In this document: positions 1 to 8,684 of the stretch, one piece after another | How the letters are laid out: each line of letters starts with the position of its first letter | Position numbering within the stretch: the first letter of the stretch is position 1 | Assembly (NCBI GenBank): GCA_047600605.1 | Contig: JASGKK010000001.1 | Coordinates: 806,001 to 870,000 of the forward strand | DNA: 64,000 nucleotides | Reading direction: 5' to 3' | Origin: CAYMZZ01 sp047600605 | GTDB taxonomy: Bacteria > Bacteroidota > Bacteroidia > Chitinophagales > Chitinophagaceae | Made by a program: the position numbers and the translations under genes | Notes under the pieces: model-generated | What the model was told of the DNA's origin: nothing | The model's database searches: none | What the model saw: the letters and a program-made list of their open reading frames with translations, nothing else

Positions 1-104
1 TGAAACAATTTTCTTAATTATTTTTTAAAAAAAGTGTCCAAAGCGCAAACCAAATCATTTTACTGGTGTTTAATGCAAAATCGCGGGCTGACAGTTTTTT
101 GACC

Positions 105-112
105 TAATTTTG
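105..112 (+). promoter_or_regulatory. Bacteroidota -7 promoter element upstream of ccmE
   Basis: TAATTTTG matches the TAnnTTTG -7 consensus of the Bacteroidota primary sigma factor. It lies 36 bases before the chosen ccmE ATG and rules out the in-frame TTG at 110, which falls inside the element. Confidence 0.5.
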
Positions 113-148
113 CAGGTCAAACTGACAATCCTGCTGGAGGGATCCACC

Positions 149-568
149 ATGAAAAAGATACACATTATTTTGCTTGTCCTGATTGCAGCTGCAATTGCAG
201 TGCTCATTACTTTTCTCCAAAACACCAGTACATATGACACGGTAGATACGGCCATGGCCAAACCGGGCAAATATGTACACCTGATGGCACGCTGGGACAA
301 AAGCCAGCCGTTGGAATACGATGCCATTAAAGACCCTAACTACCTCAGTTTTACTGCGGTAGACACATTGGGAAAATCTGTTCGCGTAGTCTATCACCAA
401 CCTAAGCCTGAAAATTTTGAGATCAGCGAACGCCTGGTATTAAAAGGAAAGTATGAGGATGGCACATTCAACTGCGAGAGTATTCAGACCAAGTGTCCTT
501 CCAAATACAAAGACGATCCCAAAGCGCAACAGAAGAGTGTAGAGGGACAGGGCGGTTCAGGTTACTGA
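149..568 (+). CDS. ccmE: Cytochrome c maturation protein CcmE (heme chaperone), CxxxY variant
   Basis: CcmE is the membrane-anchored periplasmic heme chaperone that accepts heme and passes it to CcmF for attachment to apocytochrome c. The 139-residue protein has one N-terminal membrane anchor (about residues 5-23) followed by the OB-fold domain. The heme-binding motif near the C-terminus is usually HxxxY. Here it reads TKCPSKY, so the heme-ligating histidine is replaced by Cys116, with Tyr120 kept. Such Cys-type CcmE proteins are known from Desulfovibrio and archaea. The start is the ATG at 149, which has a GGAGG-like sequence ten bases upstream and lies after the -7 element. ccmF follows 91 bases downstream, probably in one transcript. 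The identity is firm. Confidence 0.9.
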   Translation: MKKIHIILLVLIAAAIAVLITFLQNTSTYDTVDTAMAKPGKYVHLMARWDKSQPLEYDAIKDPNYLSFTAVDTLGKSVRVVYHQPKPENFEISERLVLKGKYEDGTFNCESIQTKCPSKYKDDPKAQQKSVEGQGGSGY

Positions 569-577
569 CCTCATCCC

Positions 578-619
578 TCACGTGGCCGGACAGTTATGGC
601 CGGTTGCCGGCTCACGTGA
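578..619 (+). other. Intercistronic hairpin between ccmE and ccmF
   Basis: TCACGTGGCCGG (578-589) pairs with CCGGCTCACGTGA (607-619): twelve base pairs with one bulged base and a 17-base loop. No T tract follows, so it is more likely an RNA processing or stabilising stem than a terminator. Role inferred. Confidence 0.45.
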
Positions 620-659
620 AAGGAATTGCGGCCATTGATCAAACCCATAATCTGCAAGA

Positions 660-3287
660 ATGAATTACATCGGTGAGAACCTGTTGCCGGGTCAGTTTGG
701 CCATTTCTTTATTATTCTATCCCTGGTAGCCTCTCTTCTGGCCACCTTCGCGTATTTTAAGGCCACCGGCCCTGTGCTGGATGAAAACCGCAGCTACTGG
801 CGCCGTCTGGCCCGTATCTCCTTTACCATTGAGTGCATTTCCGTCTTTGCCATTTTTGGAATTATCTTCTATATCGTATCCAATCATCTGTACGAATACA
901 AATATGCCTGGCAGCACAGCAGCAAGTCGCTGGAATATAAATATCTGCTGGCTGGCATCTGGGAAGGTCAGGAGGGCAGCTTTCTGCTCTGGAGTATCTG
1001 GCATTGCGTGCTGGGTCTGATCGTGATGCGCACCAGTGGCAAATGGGAAGCGCCGGTGATGACAGTCGTGAGTTTTGCCCAGTTCTGCCTGGCCACTATG
1101 ATCACAGGTGTCTATTTCCTTAACTGGAAAATGGGTTCCAACCCTTTTATTCTGCTACGCGAGTCGGGCATTTATGATAATGCACCAGCCATGCATATCA
1201 ACTTTGATGTAAATCTGCCGGTAAGACCCGATTACCTGTCTACCATACGTGATGGTAATGACCTGAATCCATTACTGCAGAATTACTGGATGGTGATTCA
1301 CCCGCCGGTACTTTTCCTCGGCTTTGCTTCTACCCTGATACCTTTCGCCTTTGCTATTGCCGGACTCTGGACACGTCAGTTTGGTGAATGGATTAAAATG
1401 GCCCTGCCCTGGTCATTGTTTTCGCTGGCAGCGCTGGGTGTGGGTATTATGATGGGAGCCGCCTGGGCTTATGAGTCGCTCACCTTTGGTGGTTACTGGG
1501 CCTGGGATCCGGTAGAAAATGCCTCTCTGGTACCCTGGCTCATACTGGCAGCAGGTATTCATACACTGCTTATCTATAAACATACCGGCCAATCGTTGCG
1601 GGCTACATTCGTATTCCTGATCCTGCAGTTTTTCTTTATTCTATACAGCACTTTCCTTACCCGCAGCGGTATCCTGGGAGAGTCTTCCGTACATGCGTTT
1701 ACCGACCTCGGCATGAATGCACAGCTTTATCTGTTGCTGTTTGTATTTGCCTGGCCTTTTGTAATCCTCACGGCAGCACGGCCTGCTATGAAAATGAAAA
1801 TGGGGATAACCGCTCTTGGCCTGCTGATACTGACCGCCCTCTCCGGTGAATTTGGCTGGGCAATAGGCGGCATGCACCTGGCACCCATACTGGCATTCGG
1901 CACCATACTGGCCGGCGTGATTGCCCTCGTCGGAGTCATTCAGAAAAATGTTCCCGCAGTACATAAGGAAGAAGCAACCAGTTCACGTGAGTTCTGGATG
2001 TTTATCGGCTCTCTCATCTTCTTCCTTTCGGCCATGGTGATCATCTTCAAAACATCACTGCCTGTTATCAATAAGGTATTTGATATGAAAAAAGCAGCTC
2101 CCCAGGATGAGGAGTTTGCCTATAATCAGATCCAGGTATTTGTAGCCATCATCCTTGGCCTGCTTACGGCTGTTACCCAATACCTGAAATACAGTCATAC
2201 TTCTGCTAATTTTTTCTGGAAAAAAATTGCGCTGCCAACTATCCTTTCCGCAATCGCAGCCACATTGATCCTGGCCTTCGGCAATGTCAATTATGAAAAA
2301 CACGGCCTTGGTTTCCTGGGTGCCATCTGGCTGGCTATCGTATGCGCGGTATACGCCATCATTGCCAATGCCGGTTACATCTGGATCGGGGTGAAAGGAA
2401 AACTGTCACTCTCCGGCGGCTCCATTGCGCACTTTGGCTTTGGACTGGTTTTGCTGGGTATTCTTATTTCGTCTTCCAAAAAAGAGATCTTGAGCCACAA
2501 CACCAGCGGCATCCATATTCCTTTTGGTGAAGGCAGTGAAGAAAAAACAGGTGAAAACCTGACGCTGGTCAAAGGACTGACCATGCGTATGGGTAAGTAT
2601 GATGTGACCTATATCGGCGATTCTGCTCATCCCCGCAAACAGCAATGGTATTATAAGATCCATTTCAAAAGCCGCGAAGGAGATGAAGAGTTTACGCTCA
2701 AGCCTAATGCCTTTGTAAATTATAAGGGGAATGAAGGACTGATGGCCAATCCTGATTCGCGTCACTATCTTACACACGACGTATTTACCTATGTATCGTC
2801 TCTTCCCAATCCCGATAAAAATAAGGACACGGCGAGCTTTGCACCTTTTGAGCGCAAACTGGGTGATACCATTTTTTACTCCAGGGGCTTTATCACACTC
2901 GACCGGGTAGCGACCCGCGATAGCCTGCCTTTTGATGGTTTCAGCCCGGCCGATTCTGCCACGGTGGTGACACTGAAGGTACAGTCGATGAACAAGACGA
3001 GCTATACTTCCGAGCCGCTCCTGATCAATCGCAATGGCGTACAGCTTTCGCTGCCTGATACCGTTATGGCCGAAAGCCTGATCCTCCGTGTCAATAAACT
3101 CACGAGCGGTGGTGGCGTGGAAATTGGCCTCAAAGAATCGGATGCTTTATTGCAGTATGTAACCCTGAAAGCTTATAAGTTCCCGATGATCAAAGTACTA
3201 TGGTTGGGTATTATCATCACTGCCATTGGTATACTGATGAGTATGGTACAACGGATTAAAGCCATCAGGGCCGGCAGGGCCAAATGA
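660..3287 (+). CDS. ccmF: Heme lyase CcmF (cytochrome c biogenesis)
   Basis: CcmF takes heme from CcmE and, with CcmH-type proteins, ligates it to CxxCH apocytochromes at the outer face of the inner membrane. The 875-residue protein has many membrane segments and the conserved tryptophan-rich WWD loop (FGGYWAWDPVENAS, about residues 275-290), with conserved histidines in neighbouring loops such as VIHPP. It is longer than the proteobacterial protein of about 650 residues because of a large soluble segment (about residues 610-840) before the last membrane helix, as is common in Bacteroidota. It starts at the ATG at 660 after ccmE. The call is secure from the WWD motif and gene context. Confidence 0.95.
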   Translation: MNYIGENLLPGQFGHFFIILSLVASLLATFAYFKATGPVLDENRSYWRRLARISFTIECISVFAIFGIIFYIVSNHLYEYKYAWQHSSKSLEYKYLLAGIWEGQEGSFLLWSIWHCVLGLIVMRTSGKWEAPVMTVVSFAQFCLATMITGVYFLNWKMGSNPFILLRESGIYDNAPAMHINFDVNLPVRPDYLSTIRDGNDLNPLLQNYWMVIHPPVLFLGFASTLIPFAFAIAGLWTRQFGEWIKMALPWSLFSLAALGVGIMMGAAWAYESLTFGGYWAWDPVENASLVPWLILAAGIHTLLIYKHTGQSLRATFVFLILQFFFILYSTFLTRSGILGESSVHAFTDLGMNAQLYLLLFVFAWPFVILTAARPAMKMKMGITALGLLILTALSGEFGWAIGGMHLAPILAFGTILAGVIALVGVIQKNVPAVHKEEATSSREFWMFIGSLIFFLSAMVIIFKTSLPVINKVFDMKKAAPQDEEFAYNQIQVFVAIILGLLTAVTQYLKYSHTSANFFWKKIALPTILSAIAATLILAFGNVNYEKHGLGFLGAIWLAIVCAVYAIIANAGYIWIGVKGKLSLSGGSIAHFGFGLVLLGILISSSKKEILSHNTSGIHIPFGEGSEEKTGENLTLVKGLTMRMGKYDVTYIGDSAHPRKQQWYYKIHFKSREGDEEFTLKPNAFVNYKGNEGLMANPDSRHYLTHDVFTYVSSLPNPDKNKDTASFAPFERKLGDTIFYSRGFITLDRVATRDSLPFDGFSPADSATVVTLKVQSMNKTSYTSEPLLINRNGVQLSLPDTVMAESLILRVNKLTSGGGVEIGLKESDALLQYVTLKAYKFPMIKVLWLGIIITAIGILMSMVQRIKAIRAGRAK

Positions 3288-3381
3288 TAATTGGGTATCC
3301 ATACAGCGAAAATGGCCCGGTCTGTGTCTGATAAAATAGTGTCGCTTGGCTGAGCGGCGGCGCTGTTGTAAATTTATAGCC

Positions 3382-4068
3382 ATGGTTCGCGCCCTTGCCT
3401 GTTTTACCGTTATCTTTTTGCTGATGCTGGCAGCACCGGCAGCCCATGCCCAGGTGATTCCCGAAGTGGCGCCGGATACCATTCCTCCTATCCCTTCTTT
3501 TAAAGAAAGGTCCAGCAAATGGGGGCCCAACGATACCATTATGGTAGATGCCATCTGGTATAATCGTGAAATGCTGAGTTACCGCGAAGAAGAGAATATC
3601 TGGGTATCCAACCTGTCGCCCAAAGAACTGGAAAAATTCAAAAAAGAATGGAGCCGCCTGCGCAATGCCGTATATGTGACCTATCCTTATGCCCGTGTTG
3701 CCGGCGCGACCATCAATGATATCAATGCGAAACTGGCCGGCGTCACTTCCAAAAAAGACCGAAAGAAATATATTAAGAGCCGCGAAAAAGAATTGCGTCA
3801 GCAGTTTGCCGACCCCCTCTCCGACCTCAGCGTATACCAGGGCCGTGTGCTCATGAAACTGATCAACCGGCAGACGGGCAACAACTGTTATGAGATCATC
3901 AAAGAGTATAAGGGTGGTTTCAATGCCCGTATGTATCAGACCGTTGCTTTCTTCTTTGGCAGCAACCTCAAACAAAAATGGGACCTTACCGACAAGACGG
4001 ATCGCCAGATCGAAAGTTTTGTCAGGGAAATTGATGGAGCGTGGTATGGGAATCCATACAGGAAGTAA
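3382..4068 (+). CDS. DUF4294 family secreted protein
   Basis: A 228-residue protein with a signal peptide (MVRALACF..., hydrophobic core to about residue 18, cleavage likely after AHA), followed by a soluble domain. The stretch GRVLMKLINRQTGNNCYEIIKEY near residues 155-177 is characteristic of DUF4294, a Bacteroidota family of unknown function. An upstream in-frame TTG at 3346 was rejected because the ATG at 3382 begins exactly at the signal peptide. It follows ccmF by 94 bases and precedes bshB1. No catalytic motif was recognised and no function is assigned. Confidence 0.8.
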   Translation: MVRALACFTVIFLLMLAAPAAHAQVIPEVAPDTIPPIPSFKERSSKWGPNDTIMVDAIWYNREMLSYREEENIWVSNLSPKELEKFKKEWSRLRNAVYVTYPYARVAGATINDINAKLAGVTSKKDRKKYIKSREKELRQQFADPLSDLSVYQGRVLMKLINRQTGNNCYEIIKEYKGGFNARMYQTVAFFFGSNLKQKWDLTDKTDRQIESFVREIDGAWYGNPYRK

Positions 4069-4082
4069 TGTGAAGATGTGTT

Positions 4083-4192
4083 GATTTGAAAATTTGAAGG
4101 TCGATAGCCATTCAACTTTTTACCAGGTTCAGGGTTAATATCAACAATCCTACCGTCATCTTCAAATCCTCAAACTTTCAAATCATCAAATC
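4083..4192. repeat. Inverted pair of GATTTGAA-type repeats
   Basis: Units of GATTTGAA run forward at 4083-4100 and in reverse complement (TTCAAATC) at 4158-4192, separated by 57 bases. The arms can pair over about 17 bases with two mismatches. The same family recurs at 6198, 8371, 11669, 16381 and 42866. Confidence 0.75.
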
Positions 4193-4207
4193 TCTTATTT
4201 TGCATTT

Positions 4208-4952
4208 ATGAAACTCTGACATTCTCGCCATTGGCGTACATCCGGATGATGTGGAACTGGGTTGTTCCGGTACATTGATCAATGAAATAAAAAGAGGTAA
4301 AACTGCCGGGATCGTAGACCTGACACAGGGTGAGCTGGGCACACGCGGCACCATAGAAACCCGTTATACCGAGGCAGCAGACGCAGCCCGTATTATCGGC
4401 GCAGTGGTACGCGAAAACCTGAAAATGCGGGATGGCTTTTTCCGCAATGATGAAGAACACCAATTGCAGGTGATCCGGATACTGCGCAAATACCAGCCTG
4501 AGATTGTCATCGGCAATATCCTCAGCGATCGGCATCCCGATCACGGCCGTGCAGGCCACCTCATCAGCGATGCCTGTTTTTTGTCTGGTCTGCGCAAAAT
4601 CGAAACAGTCGACGACAATGGTCAGCCCCAGGAAAAATGGCGCCCCAAATATTACCTGCAATACATGCAGGACTGGTATCATGAACCCGACCTGCTGATC
4701 GATATCAGCGACAGCTTTGAGCAACGGATGCAGTCTATTCAGGCCTACAGCACTCAGTTTCATAGCAATAGCGGCAATAGTGCTGAACAGGAGCCTCAGA
4801 CCTATATCTCCACACCCGATTTTCTGGACAGCGTCATTGCCCGCGCCCGTATGCTGGGTAAGCGTATCGGGGTCAAATATGCCGAGGGCTTTGTCACCGA
4901 AAAAAAGATCGGCCTCCGCAACCTGGATGCCCTGATCCAAAATGAGACATGA
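4208..4952 (+). CDS. bshB1: Bacillithiol biosynthesis deacetylase BshB1, frameshifted at codon 4
   Basis: BshB1 is a zinc-dependent PIG-L family deacetylase that removes acetate from GlcNAc-malate in bacillithiol synthesis. The body of the protein is intact: zinc motif HPDDVELG (4239-4262), then RHPDHGRAG and the C-terminal GVKYAEGF. The first three codons are ATG AAA CTC in another frame, followed by TGA. Removing one T at about 4217 gives MKLDILAIGVHPDD, the usual start of the family. As it stands, the only common in-frame start is GTG at 4251, which would lose the catalytic HPDD. Either one base is inserted (error or mutation) or the ribosome shifts +1 at CTC-TGA-C. A weak promoter-like TATTTTG lies just upstream. 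bshC is at 31948. Confidence 0.8.
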
Positions 4953-5024
4953 TTGTCTGCAAACCAGCGGCTTACAAATTCATGACGAAAAAAAATCTTT
5001 TCCCCAAATCCTCATTTTAAGGGT

Positions 5025-5052
5025 TTGTTATCTGTCAATAAGCCTACCTTTG
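5025..5052 (+). promoter_or_regulatory. Promoter of the fatty acid desaturase gene
   Basis: TTG at 5025-5027, a 17-base spacer and TACCTTTG at 5045-5052 fit the Bacteroidota -33/-7 consensus. The ATG at 5088 follows after 35 bases, so an in-frame TTG or CTG start within the promoter is excluded. Confidence 0.6.
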
Positions 5053-5087
5053 TCCTCGCTATCAACTCACTTACTAACCCGAGCAGA

Positions 5088-6155
5088 ATGATTATTCCTA
5101 AATTTTCGAGTGTTCCCCACTCCTTCCATACTGAATTGAAAAAACGTATCAGCGATTATTTCAAGGAAGTAGGAAAATCCACTACTGGTAATTACAGTCT
5201 TTTCATCAAGGCCATAGTCCTGGTTGTGTCGTTTCTGTTTGTGTATGTACACCTCGTCTTTTTCACGCCTCCTGTTGTTTGGGCTATCCTCGAATGCCTG
5301 TTGCTGGGCTTTCTGACTGCCGCAATCGGATTTAATGTAATGCATGATGGTGCGCATGGCAGCTTCAGCCGTTATCAGTGGGTCAATGATCTCGCGGCTC
5401 TTTCGGTAAACTTTCTCGGTGCCAACAATTTTATGTGGAAGACCAAACACAATGTGATCCACCATGCTTATACCAATATCGATGGTGTGGATGATGACAT
5501 TGATGCCAAACCCTTCCTCCGTCTTTGCGAAACACAAAAACACTATAAGATCCACAAATATCAGCATCTGTATTTCTGGGCAGCGTATTCCCTGCTATAC
5601 TTGTGGTGGGTATTTGTGGCAGACTACCAGAAGTACTTTCTGCGTCGTGTAGGCAATATGCCATTGAAGAAGATGCAGATGTCTGATCACATCTCTTTCT
5701 GGGTATTTAAAATTGTACACGTAATCCTGTTTGTTGTAATTCCCATTTATACAGTGGGCTTTACACCCTGGTTGGTGGGCTTCCTCATCTATAGCCTGTT
5801 TGCAGGGTTTGTGCTGAGTATCGTTTTTCAGCTGGCACATACCGTGGAGCATACACATTTCCCCCAACCTGCCGGAGATACCGGTCGTATGGAAGATGAG
5901 TGGGCGATCCATCAGCTGAAAACTACTGCCAACTTTGCTACCAACAACAAACTGATCAGCTGGCTGGTTGGTGGTCTCAACTTCCAGGTAGAACATCACC
6001 TTTTCCCCAAGATTTCTCACATACATTATCCTGCCATCAGCAAGATCATCAAACGTGCCTGCCAGGAGTATGGTGTCACGTATATTGAGTATCCCAAAAT
6101 GAGACTGGCAGTAGCATCGCATGTAACATTTCTGCGCCAGATGGGAAGAAAATAA
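5088..6155 (+). CDS. Membrane fatty acid desaturase (acyl-CoA/lipid desaturase)
   Basis: A di-iron integral membrane desaturase of 355 residues that introduces a double bond into an acyl chain. Three histidine boxes are visible: HDGAH (about residue 86), HNVIHH (about 122) and the C-terminal VEHHLFP (about 303), plus HTVEHTH (about 250). Hydrophobic segments lie at about 40-85, 165-185 and 205-255. The family includes linoleoyl-CoA desaturase-like bacterial enzymes; no cytochrome b5 domain is fused, and regiospecificity cannot be read from sequence. It has its own promoter and is followed directly by repeats. Class secure, substrate unknown. Confidence 0.88.
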   Translation: MIIPKFSSVPHSFHTELKKRISDYFKEVGKSTTGNYSLFIKAIVLVVSFLFVYVHLVFFTPPVVWAILECLLLGFLTAAIGFNVMHDGAHGSFSRYQWVNDLAALSVNFLGANNFMWKTKHNVIHHAYTNIDGVDDDIDAKPFLRLCETQKHYKIHKYQHLYFWAAYSLLYLWWVFVADYQKYFLRRVGNMPLKKMQMSDHISFWVFKIVHVILFVVIPIYTVGFTPWLVGFLIYSLFAGFVLSIVFQLAHTVEHTHFPQPAGDTGRMEDEWAIHQLKTTANFATNNKLISWLVGGLNFQVEHHLFPKISHIHYPAISKIIKRACQEYGVTYIEYPKMRLAVASHVTFLRQMGRK

Positions 6156-6212
6156 TGTGCTAGTGTGCTAATGTGAGGAATGTGCTAATGAAACAAATTT
6201 GAGGATTTGAAG
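6154..6212. repeat. AATGTGCT and GATTTGAA repeat patch
   Basis: Imperfect units of AATGTGCT (6154-6190) run into GATTTGAA-type units (6196-6212). The patch begins on the stop codon of the desaturase gene. The rest of the gap to 6361 is pyrimidine-rich with no gene. Confidence 0.65.
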
Positions 6213-6361
6213 TGAGAAGGGATGTGTTGATGTACGGATATTCGCAGACGCTTTCCCTTTGCGTCCTCCATCTGCTTCACATTCTTTGCGTAAGTCTGTT
6301 AATTTATTTCATCCACATCTTACCTCCTGTCTTCTACCCTTTACCATCCACCTTTTCTTCC

Positions 6362-6369
6362 TAACTTTG
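6362..6369 (+). promoter_or_regulatory. -7 element of aguB, near-leaderless
   Basis: TAACTTTG matches TAnnTTTG and ends four bases before the aguB ATG at 6374, so the transcript should start at or next to the start codon. Confidence 0.6.
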
Positions 6370-6373
6370 CGCC

Positions 6374-7246
6374 ATGGCAAAAGTAAAAATCGGGCTGGTG
6401 CAGATGAGTTGCACCGCCAATAAGGAAGAAAACCTGCAAAAAGCGATTACCAAAGTAAAAGAAGCGGCAGCTAAAGGTGCTCAGATCGTATGCCTGCAGG
6501 AACTGTTTACCTCTCTTTATTTCTGCGATGTAGAAGATTACAAAAACTTTGAACTGGCTGAAGCCATACCTGGTCCCTCTACGGAAGCGCTCGGTGTCGT
6601 AGCTAAAGAACTCGGCGTAGTGATCATTGCTTCCTTGTTTGAAAAAAGAGCAGAAGGTTTGTACCACAACACAACAGCCATCCTGGATGCCGATGGCAGC
6701 TACCTCGGCAAATACCGCAAAATGCATATCCCCGACGATCCCGCTTATTATGAAAAATTCTATTTCACGCCGGGTGATCTTGGTTATAAGGTTTTCAAAA
6801 CCCGTTTTGCCACGATTGGTATCCTCATCTGCTGGGATCAATGGTATCCTGAAGCGGCCCGTATCACCTCACTCATGGGTGCCGAAATCCTGTTTTACCC
6901 AACAGCTATTGGCTGGGCTACCAGCCAGGATGCTGCTACCAATACAGAGCAATACAATGCCTGGCAAACGATACAACGCAGCCATGCAGTAGCCAACGGC
7001 GTGCATGTGGTGAGTGTAAACCGGGTAGGCTTTGAACAGGAAGGCGCAATGAAATTCTGGGGAGGTTCTTTTATCTCCAATCCTTTTGGCAGCATTATCT
7101 ACCAGGCTTCGCACGAAGCAGAAGAAGTGTATGTACAGGAACTGGATACTGCGCAGACAGACCGCTACCGTACACACTGGCCATTCCTGCGCGATCGCCG
7201 GATCGACTCTTATCAGCCAATCACGCGCCGCTATATTGATGAATAA
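6374..7246 (+). CDS. aguB: N-carbamoylputrescine amidase AguB
   Basis: Nitrilase-superfamily amidohydrolase that converts N-carbamoylputrescine to putrescine, CO2 and ammonia, the last step of the agmatine deiminase route. The 290-residue length is normal. The Glu-Lys-Cys triad is visible: E43 in LQELF, K116 in KYRKMHIPD and C153 in LICWDQWYPEA, which is the signature of the AguB subgroup. No signal peptide, so cytosolic. aguA follows after 75 bases on the same strand. The pairing with aguA makes this call firm. Confidence 0.93.
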   Translation: MAKVKIGLVQMSCTANKEENLQKAITKVKEAAAKGAQIVCLQELFTSLYFCDVEDYKNFELAEAIPGPSTEALGVVAKELGVVIIASLFEKRAEGLYHNTTAILDADGSYLGKYRKMHIPDDPAYYEKFYFTPGDLGYKVFKTRFATIGILICWDQWYPEAARITSLMGAEILFYPTAIGWATSQDAATNTEQYNAWQTIQRSHAVANGVHVVSVNRVGFEQEGAMKFWGGSFISNPFGSIIYQASHEAEEVYVQELDTAQTDRYRTHWPFLRDRRIDSYQPITRRYIDE

Positions 7247-7321
7247 GGCGGACGCTGATTCCGAAACCGCGTTTTATCACCATCATTGCATCATCATATT
7301 GCTCCATCATTGACTAATCTC

Positions 7322-8371
7322 ATGAGTACTACGTCTGCCACGCCTCGTCAACAGGGCTATCATTTTCCGGCCGAGTTTGCCCCGCATGCAGCGACCTGGC
7401 TGAGCTGGCCACATAAGGAAGCCAGTTGGCCCGGCAAAATCGACAGCATTTATCCTGCTTACTCCGCTTTTATAAAAGAGCTGACCCGTGGCGAACTGGT
7501 ACGTATCAATGTAGCCGATGCAGCATTGGAAGCTGCGGCTACCGCTCATCTCCAACAAGCAGGTGTGCCACTGGAAAAAGTGCAGTTCTTTTATCATCCG
7601 ACCAATGATGCCTGGTGCCGCGACCATGGCCCCGCATTTCTGATAAATACCGACGCCTCAAAGCCCAAAGCCATCGTAGACTGGGGTTATAATGCCTGGG
7701 GCGACAAATATCCTCCCTACGATCTGGACGATGTAATACCTACAAGCATAGCCCGGCATTTTGGCCTGCCTGTATTTCATCCCGGCATTGTGATGGAAGG
7801 TGGTTCGGTGGAATTTAACGGAGCCGGAACATTACTCACGTCCACCGCCTGCCTGCTTAATCCCAATCGTAACCCGCATCTTAACCAGGAGCAGATCGAA
7901 CAATACCTGCGTGATTATTATGGCGTGGAACAGATACTGTGGGTAGATGAAGGTATTGTTGGCGACGACACCGATGGTCATATTGACGATACCGTTCGTT
8001 TTGTAAATGAGGATACCGTGGTTACAGTCATTGAGACCAATAAGCAGGATGAAAATTATGACCTGCTGCAGCATAACCTGAAACAGCTGAAAGCGATGCG
8101 CCTCCTCAGTGGCAAAGCACTCAACATCATCGAACTGCCAATGCCCGATGCAGTGACCTGGGAAGACCAGCGCCTGCCGGCATCCTATGCCAATTTTTAT
8201 ATCGCCAACAAGTCGGTGATTGTACCGACTTACCGTTGCGACAAAGACGAACAGGCCCTGCGTATATTGCAGGACTGCTTCCCCACACGCGATGTAGTTG
8301 GTATTGACAGTACGGATATAATCTGGGGGCTGGGCAGTTTTCATTGCCTGAGCCAGCAGGAACCGGAATAG
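7322..8371 (+). CDS. aguA: Agmatine deiminase AguA
   Basis: Guanidine-modifying (pentein) enzyme that hydrolyses agmatine to N-carbamoylputrescine and ammonia. The protein of about 349 residues has the N-terminal AATWLSWPHKEASWPG, the WCRDHGP loop, the MEGGSVEFNG motif, GDDTDGHID and the catalytic cysteine near the C-terminus in GSFHCLSQQ (about C342). The start is the ATG at 7322, which gives MSTTSAT; an upstream in-frame ATG at 7286 would add only a histidine-rich tail. It forms a unit with aguB. Its stop codon TAG is also the first base of a GATTTGAA repeat. Confidence 0.93.
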   Translation: MSTTSATPRQQGYHFPAEFAPHAATWLSWPHKEASWPGKIDSIYPAYSAFIKELTRGELVRINVADAALEAAATAHLQQAGVPLEKVQFFYHPTNDAWCRDHGPAFLINTDASKPKAIVDWGYNAWGDKYPPYDLDDVIPTSIARHFGLPVFHPGIVMEGGSVEFNGAGTLLTSTACLLNPNRNPHLNQEQIEQYLRDYYGVEQILWVDEGIVGDDTDGHIDDTVRFVNEDTVVTVIETNKQDENYDLLQHNLKQLKAMRLLSGKALNIIELPMPDAVTWEDQRLPASYANFYIANKSVIVPTYRCDKDEQALRILQDCFPTRDVVGIDSTDIIWGLGSFHCLSQQEPE

Positions 8372-8650
8372 ATTTGAAAATTGGAGGATTTGAAGATTTG
8401 AAAATTGAGTGATACGCATTTCATTTCACAATTCCTATTTATCAAATAGATAGAAGCTTACATTTCATCAAGTTTCCCTCACATCATCAAATTATCAAAT
8501 CTTCAAATCCTCAAATCTTCCCTAAACTGGCTCAGGACCGATAACCATTTTCACAATTCACTATTTATCAAATAGTTCGGAATTTAAGTTTCATCTGGCT
8601 TTCTTCCCCTCCTCAAATCTTCAAATTTTCAAATCTTCAAATCTTTTTTG
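8371..8650. repeat. GATTTGAA inverted repeat block with duplicated 126-bp segment
   Basis: Fills the 313-base gap between aguA and the ureohydrolase gene. Forward GATTTGAA units (8371-8408) face two sets of reverse units (8485-8520 and 8611-8646). The segments starting at about 8427 and 8552 are imperfect copies of one another, each holding the 15-base palindrome CTATTTATCAAATAG (8435-8449 and 8561-8575), 126 bases apart. Confidence 0.75.
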
Positions 8651-8684
8651 AACTAACTTGCACCGTTTTCTTAATTCCAGGGAA

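Noticed and set aside
3265..3975. Open frame of 236 codons on the minus strand opposite the DUF4294 gene
   Set aside because: Antisense shadow of a recognised family, with no start signals or similarity.
4206..4940. Long open frame (244 codons) on the minus strand opposite bshB1
   Set aside because: It mirrors the coding frame of bshB1, has no recognisable domain, and bshB1 family motifs are on the plus strand.
8371..8650. Repeat block considered as a CRISPR array
   Set aside because: Units are 8 bases, contiguous and degenerate with no unique spacers, and no cas genes are present.
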